A DNA stretch of 64,000 nt, taken from Brumimicrobium aurantiacum (lineage in GTDB: Bacteria > Bacteroidota > Bacteroidia > Flavobacteriales_D > Crocinitomicaceae). Location of the stretch: positions 1 to 64,000 of the forward strand of contig NZ_QURB01000010.1 in assembly GCF_003402975.1 (NCBI RefSeq). Direction: 5' to 3'. The translations under genes and the position numbers were made by a program. Below are positions 61,563 to 64,000 of the stretch, piece after piece (position 1 is the first letter of the stretch; the number at the start of each line of letters is the position of its first letter). Under the pieces are notes generated by a model. That model searched no databases. It saw only the letters and a list, made by a program, of their open reading frames with translations, and was not told where the DNA came from.

Positions 61563-62342
61563 ATGAAAATGAAAAGAATAATAACGTATATATTGTTTGT
61601 TTTTACATTGATAGTGTCTTTGGAGGCAAATGCTTGGGGACTTCTAGGTCATCGTGTTGTTGGCGAGGTGGCAATTCATCATCTCAATGAATCAGCAAAA
61701 CATAAAATCAAAAGTATCCTAGGAAACCAAACTTTGGCGGAGGTGAGTACGTGGATGGATGATATTAAATCAGATTCGAAATATGATTCCTTAAAACCTT
61801 GGCATTATGTGACCATTCCTGATGGTATGCGATATAGCGAAACAAACAAGAATCCACAAGGAGATGTTATTGCGGGAATTAACTTTGTTGTTGACCAATT
61901 GAAATCTGACACTATAGATCCTACACGAGAAAAAGAGTATCTAATGATGCTGGTTCACCTCGTAGGAGATATTCACCAACCTCTTCATGTAGGGAATGGA
62001 ACTGATCGAGGTGGAAATCAAGTGGAGGTACGTTGGTTTGGTGAGAAGTCTAATCTTCATCGTGTGTGGGATACCCAAATGCTAGATGGAAAAAAATACA
62101 GCTATACGGAGTTAACTAAAATTATCAATCATCCTGAGCACGAAGAAATCGTTTCGTGGCAAACGGACAATGTTGAGGATTGGGCGCATCAATGTATGGA
62201 GTTTCGAGACGGAATTTACACTATGGCAGATGGATATTCATGGGCATACAAGTACCAATATGTTCATTGGGACACCATGAAAAAACAACTGCTTAAAGGT
62301 GGTGTACGTTTGGCAGGTTTGCTCAACGATATATACGGTTAA
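61563..62342 (+). CDS. S1/P1-type nuclease
   Basis: The 259-residue protein has a signal peptide (TYILFVFTLIVSLEANA); cleavage before WGLLGHRVVGEVA exposes the N-terminal Trp that binds zinc in this family. Other zinc ligands are visible: WHYVTIPDG (about residue 79), MLVHLVGDIHQPLHVGN (about 128-144) and NLHRVWDTQML (about 164-174). The enzyme cuts single-stranded DNA and RNA with three zinc ions and probably acts in the periplasm or outside to release phosphate or nucleotides. Length is typical. A second ATG lies two codons downstream. Confidence 0.95.
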   Translation: MKMKRIITYILFVFTLIVSLEANAWGLLGHRVVGEVAIHHLNESAKHKIKSILGNQTLAEVSTWMDDIKSDSKYDSLKPWHYVTIPDGMRYSETNKNPQGDVIAGINFVVDQLKSDTIDPTREKEYLMMLVHLVGDIHQPLHVGNGTDRGGNQVEVRWFGEKSNLHRVWDTQMLDGKKYSYTELTKIINHPEHEEIVSWQTDNVEDWAHQCMEFRDGIYTMADGYSWAYKYQYVHWDTMKKQLLKGGVRLAGLLNDIYG

Positions 62343-62350
62343 AAATCCAT

Positions 62351-62806
62351 TTATTCTTGCCCACGCAAACGAATGGTAAATAACCACTTTAGCGTTGGAT
62401 GGGGTTCTATGCTACAGTCGAGTATTTTTCGTTGATCAAGATTTTTTCGCCATGTTAAATAGGAGTCGTATTTAACAGGAGTTTCCTTTTTTAGAAAATT
62501 ACTTTCTTCAAAAACTTTAAGGGTAGATCTTTCTTTCGACGAAAAAATAAAAGTACTTTTTTGATAGTTGTTTGTAAAGCTATGATATTCTAAAATACTA
62601 TCCTTGGTTGCGATTTGTATGCCTAAACTATCAAGTTTATCAACAGTATTTGAACTCCATTCATTAAAATGTGAGAAAAATTGAGAAACCAATTCCGCTT
62701 GCGAAGGAACTTCCTTCTCCTCGACAAGAGGTTTGTTGTTACATGCCGTTAAAAACAGCGTAATTGCACTAAGAGTATAGAATATTACTTTCTTCCACAA
62801 GGTCAT
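62351..62806 (-). CDS. Small lipoprotein of unknown function
   Basis: The 151-residue protein has a lipoprotein signal (KVIFYTLSAITLFLTAC, Cys 22) and a globular domain with no known motif (YHSFTNNYQKSTFIFSSKERSTLKV, then LTWRKNLDQRKILDCSIEPHPTLKWLFTIRLRG). It overlaps the end of the exonuclease gene by 38 bases, so translation may be coupled. It is convergent with the S1/P1 nuclease gene. Function unknown. Confidence 0.65.
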   Translation of the reverse strand: MTLWKKVIFYTLSAITLFLTACNNKPLVEEKEVPSQAELVSQFFSHFNEWSSNTVDKLDSLGIQIATKDSILEYHSFTNNYQKSTFIFSSKERSTLKVFEESNFLKKETPVKYDSYLTWRKNLDQRKILDCSIEPHPTLKWLFTIRLRGQE

Positions 62807-63500
62807 TCCCTTTCATTTTTAAAAATAACTGAATCAACGCTACAACGTCTTTTTCGCAATATACTTTTATTCTTTCAAGATCATTCTCTTCATAGTAAAC
62901 TCTTGCTACGTCAGCCCCAGAAATATCGTCCTTTGGTGTTGGTATATTAAAGATGTGACATAATAGAGGAAGGGAAGTATAATGCTTGTAGTCTCCAAAC
63001 TTCCACAATTCTAAGGTGTCAAGGTGATTCACTTCCCATGGTTTTTTTCCTGCAATATCTAAAGCATTCGGAAGCTTTAGTCCGTGAATCAACATTCTTC
63101 TTGCAATATATGGAAAGTCAAATTCTTTAGCATTGTGACCACATAGTAAATGATATGGACTATTATAATAGTCGTTCAATAAATCAGCGAATTGCTTTAA
63201 TAAGGTTTCTTCATCATCGTGATAGAAAGATTTCATTCTGATTTTTTTTCCTGTGACTACTCCCGATTTAGGTTCTGTTACAAAACCAACAGATATGCAA
63301 ACTATTTTTCCGAACTCAGCAAGAATTCCTCCGCGTTCACCATAAATTTCATCCACAGTTTTACCATCCTTTTGTTGAAACCTAGTTTTTTGGTTAAATA
63401 ACCCTGCTGTGGTTTCGTCTAAATTTTTGAAGTCATATACCTGTGGAACAGTTTCTATATCAAGAAACAGTATTTTTTCAAGTTGTACCTTTTCTAACAT
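62769..63500 (-). CDS. Predicted 3'-5' exonuclease, PolB-like (DnaQ fold)
   Basis: The 243-residue protein has the DEDD exonuclease motifs: ILFLDIETVPQV (about residues 10-21, Asp and Glu), HLLCGHNAKEFDFPYIARRM (about 119-138, Asp) and VYCEKDVVALIQLFLKM (about 213-229, Asp). This matches the predicted 3'-5' exonuclease related to the exonuclease domain of PolB. It is soluble and probably acts in DNA or RNA repair or turnover. The gene overlaps the lipoprotein gene at its 3' end. Confidence 0.88.
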   Translation of the reverse strand: MLEKVQLEKILFLDIETVPQVYDFKNLDETTAGLFNQKTRFQQKDGKTVDEIYGERGGILAEFGKIVCISVGFVTEPKSGVVTGKKIRMKSFYHDDEETLLKQFADLLNDYYNSPYHLLCGHNAKEFDFPYIARRMLIHGLKLPNALDIAGKKPWEVNHLDTLELWKFGDYKHYTSLPLLCHIFNIPTPKDDISGADVARVYYEENDLERIKVYCEKDVVALIQLFLKMKGNDLVEESNILYS

Positions 63501-63672
63501 GCTTTTTTTGTTTTATATTTCTAATATAGTGTTTTTGTTGATTATACACTGTTTATGGCTGGTTTTTTGAGTTGTATATTTTTCTAAAAAAATGTGAATT
63601 TACAGATTTTAACTTTCTAATCATTGAAGAATACCTAACTTGGTTGGGAATCAATAAAAATATATAACTATT

Positions 63673-63870
63673 ATGAAAAAAGTATTATTTGTAGGAATCG
63701 TTTTCGGATCATTGGCATTAACATCTTGTAAGAAAGATTACACTTGTACATACGGTGAAGGTGAAACAAAAGTAGTTGAGGAGCACAAAGACTTAACGAA
63801 TGATGAAGCAGAGGACAAGAAAGCTGATTGTGAAGGAGGAGTTATAGAAGGAACTTGGTCGGTGGACTAA
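63673..63870 (+). CDS. Small lipoprotein of unknown function
   Basis: The 65-residue protein has a lipoprotein signal (KVLFVGIVFGSLALTSC, Cys 19). The mature part is acidic, with two further cysteines (C25 and C54) that could form a disulfide. I do not recognise a family. A strong terminator follows, so it is a real transcription unit. Confidence 0.65.
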   Translation: MKKVLFVGIVFGSLALTSCKKDYTCTYGEGETKVVEEHKDLTNDEAEDKKADCEGGVIEGTWSVD

Positions 63871-63898
63871 TCAATAATTTATAGCATAAAAATTTAAT

Positions 63899-63929
63899 AA
63901 GGTGTAACTTAATTGTTACACCTTTTTTG
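63899..63929 (+). terminator. Intrinsic terminator after the small lipoprotein gene
   Basis: Ten-base arms AAGGTGTAAC (63899-63908) and GTTACACCTT (63915-63924) with a six-base loop precede a T run. Only 71 bases remain to the window end, and they show no gene. Confidence 0.9.
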
Positions 63930-64000
63930 TTGCATTTTTAAGAAAATATATCCGTAAACCTGCTTAAATAGCTCATAAATTGTTGTTTTTAATTTAATGA

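Overview
The window is AT-rich chromosomal DNA from a member of the Bacteroidota, most likely Flavobacteriales; a Crocinitomicaceae/Fluviicola-like relative is a guess. The evidence is seven large secreted proteins that end in type IX secretion (T9SS) sorting domains with a YPNP motif, promoter elements of the Bacteroidota form TTTG...TAnnTTTG, start codons with no Shine-Dalgarno sequence, and typical family members (LytS/LytTR pair, SigZ-like sigma factor, S9 prolyl oligopeptidase, long urocanase, pyruvate carboxylase).

Layout. 1-80: 3' end of a 5S rRNA and its terminator. 592-3559: a promoter and TPP riboswitch controlling four overlapping genes (methyltransferase, AIR-synthase-like ATPase, diverged ThiE-like barrel, Trm112-like zinc protein). 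3.7-9.7 kb: a VCBS/GEVED T9SS protein, a LysR regulator, a DUF2461 protein, and a divergent App1-type phosphatase / diacylglycerol-kinase-like pair. 9.7-12.5 kb: cytochrome bd oxidase (cydAB) plus a small membrane protein. 12.5-19.2 kb: a T9SS protein, a DUF6495-like protein, a leucine-rich-repeat protein overlapping ribF, an acyl-CoA dehydrogenase and a DUF4920 lipoprotein. 19.4-21.3 kb: a PadR-PspC pair behind a dyad operator. 21.3-25.5 kb: a degenerate island with a REP-associated tyrosine transposase (RAYT), four composite palindromic modules, a frameshifted propeller gene and a gene with an in-frame TAG. 25.5-33 kb: valS, hutU and a prolyl oligopeptidase. 33-45.2 kb: a LytS/LytTR two-component system next to a run of secreted proteins, two of them with long internal DNA repeats. 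45.3-54 kb: pyruvate carboxylase, two subtilisin-family proteases, a previously unlisted 37-residue cysteine-rich peptide and a SigZ-like sigma factor with a cysteine-rich tail. 54-64 kb: a glycosyltransferase, a MarR-controlled RND efflux operon, an S1/P1 nuclease, a PolB-like exonuclease and small lipoproteins.

The two most interesting systems are (i) the TPP-riboswitch operon, whose gene content matches no thiamine pathway I know and whose ThiE homologue has lost most of the substrate-binding motifs, and (ii) the metallothionein-like peptide at 50667-50780 (14 Cys in 37 residues, six CxC motifs), separated by an intrinsic terminator from an ECF sigma factor that itself ends in a Cys-rich tail. 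The third is the RAYT island, whose palindromes differ in sequence but stay self-complementary. All calls rest on reading sequence and motifs by eye; no database search was run.
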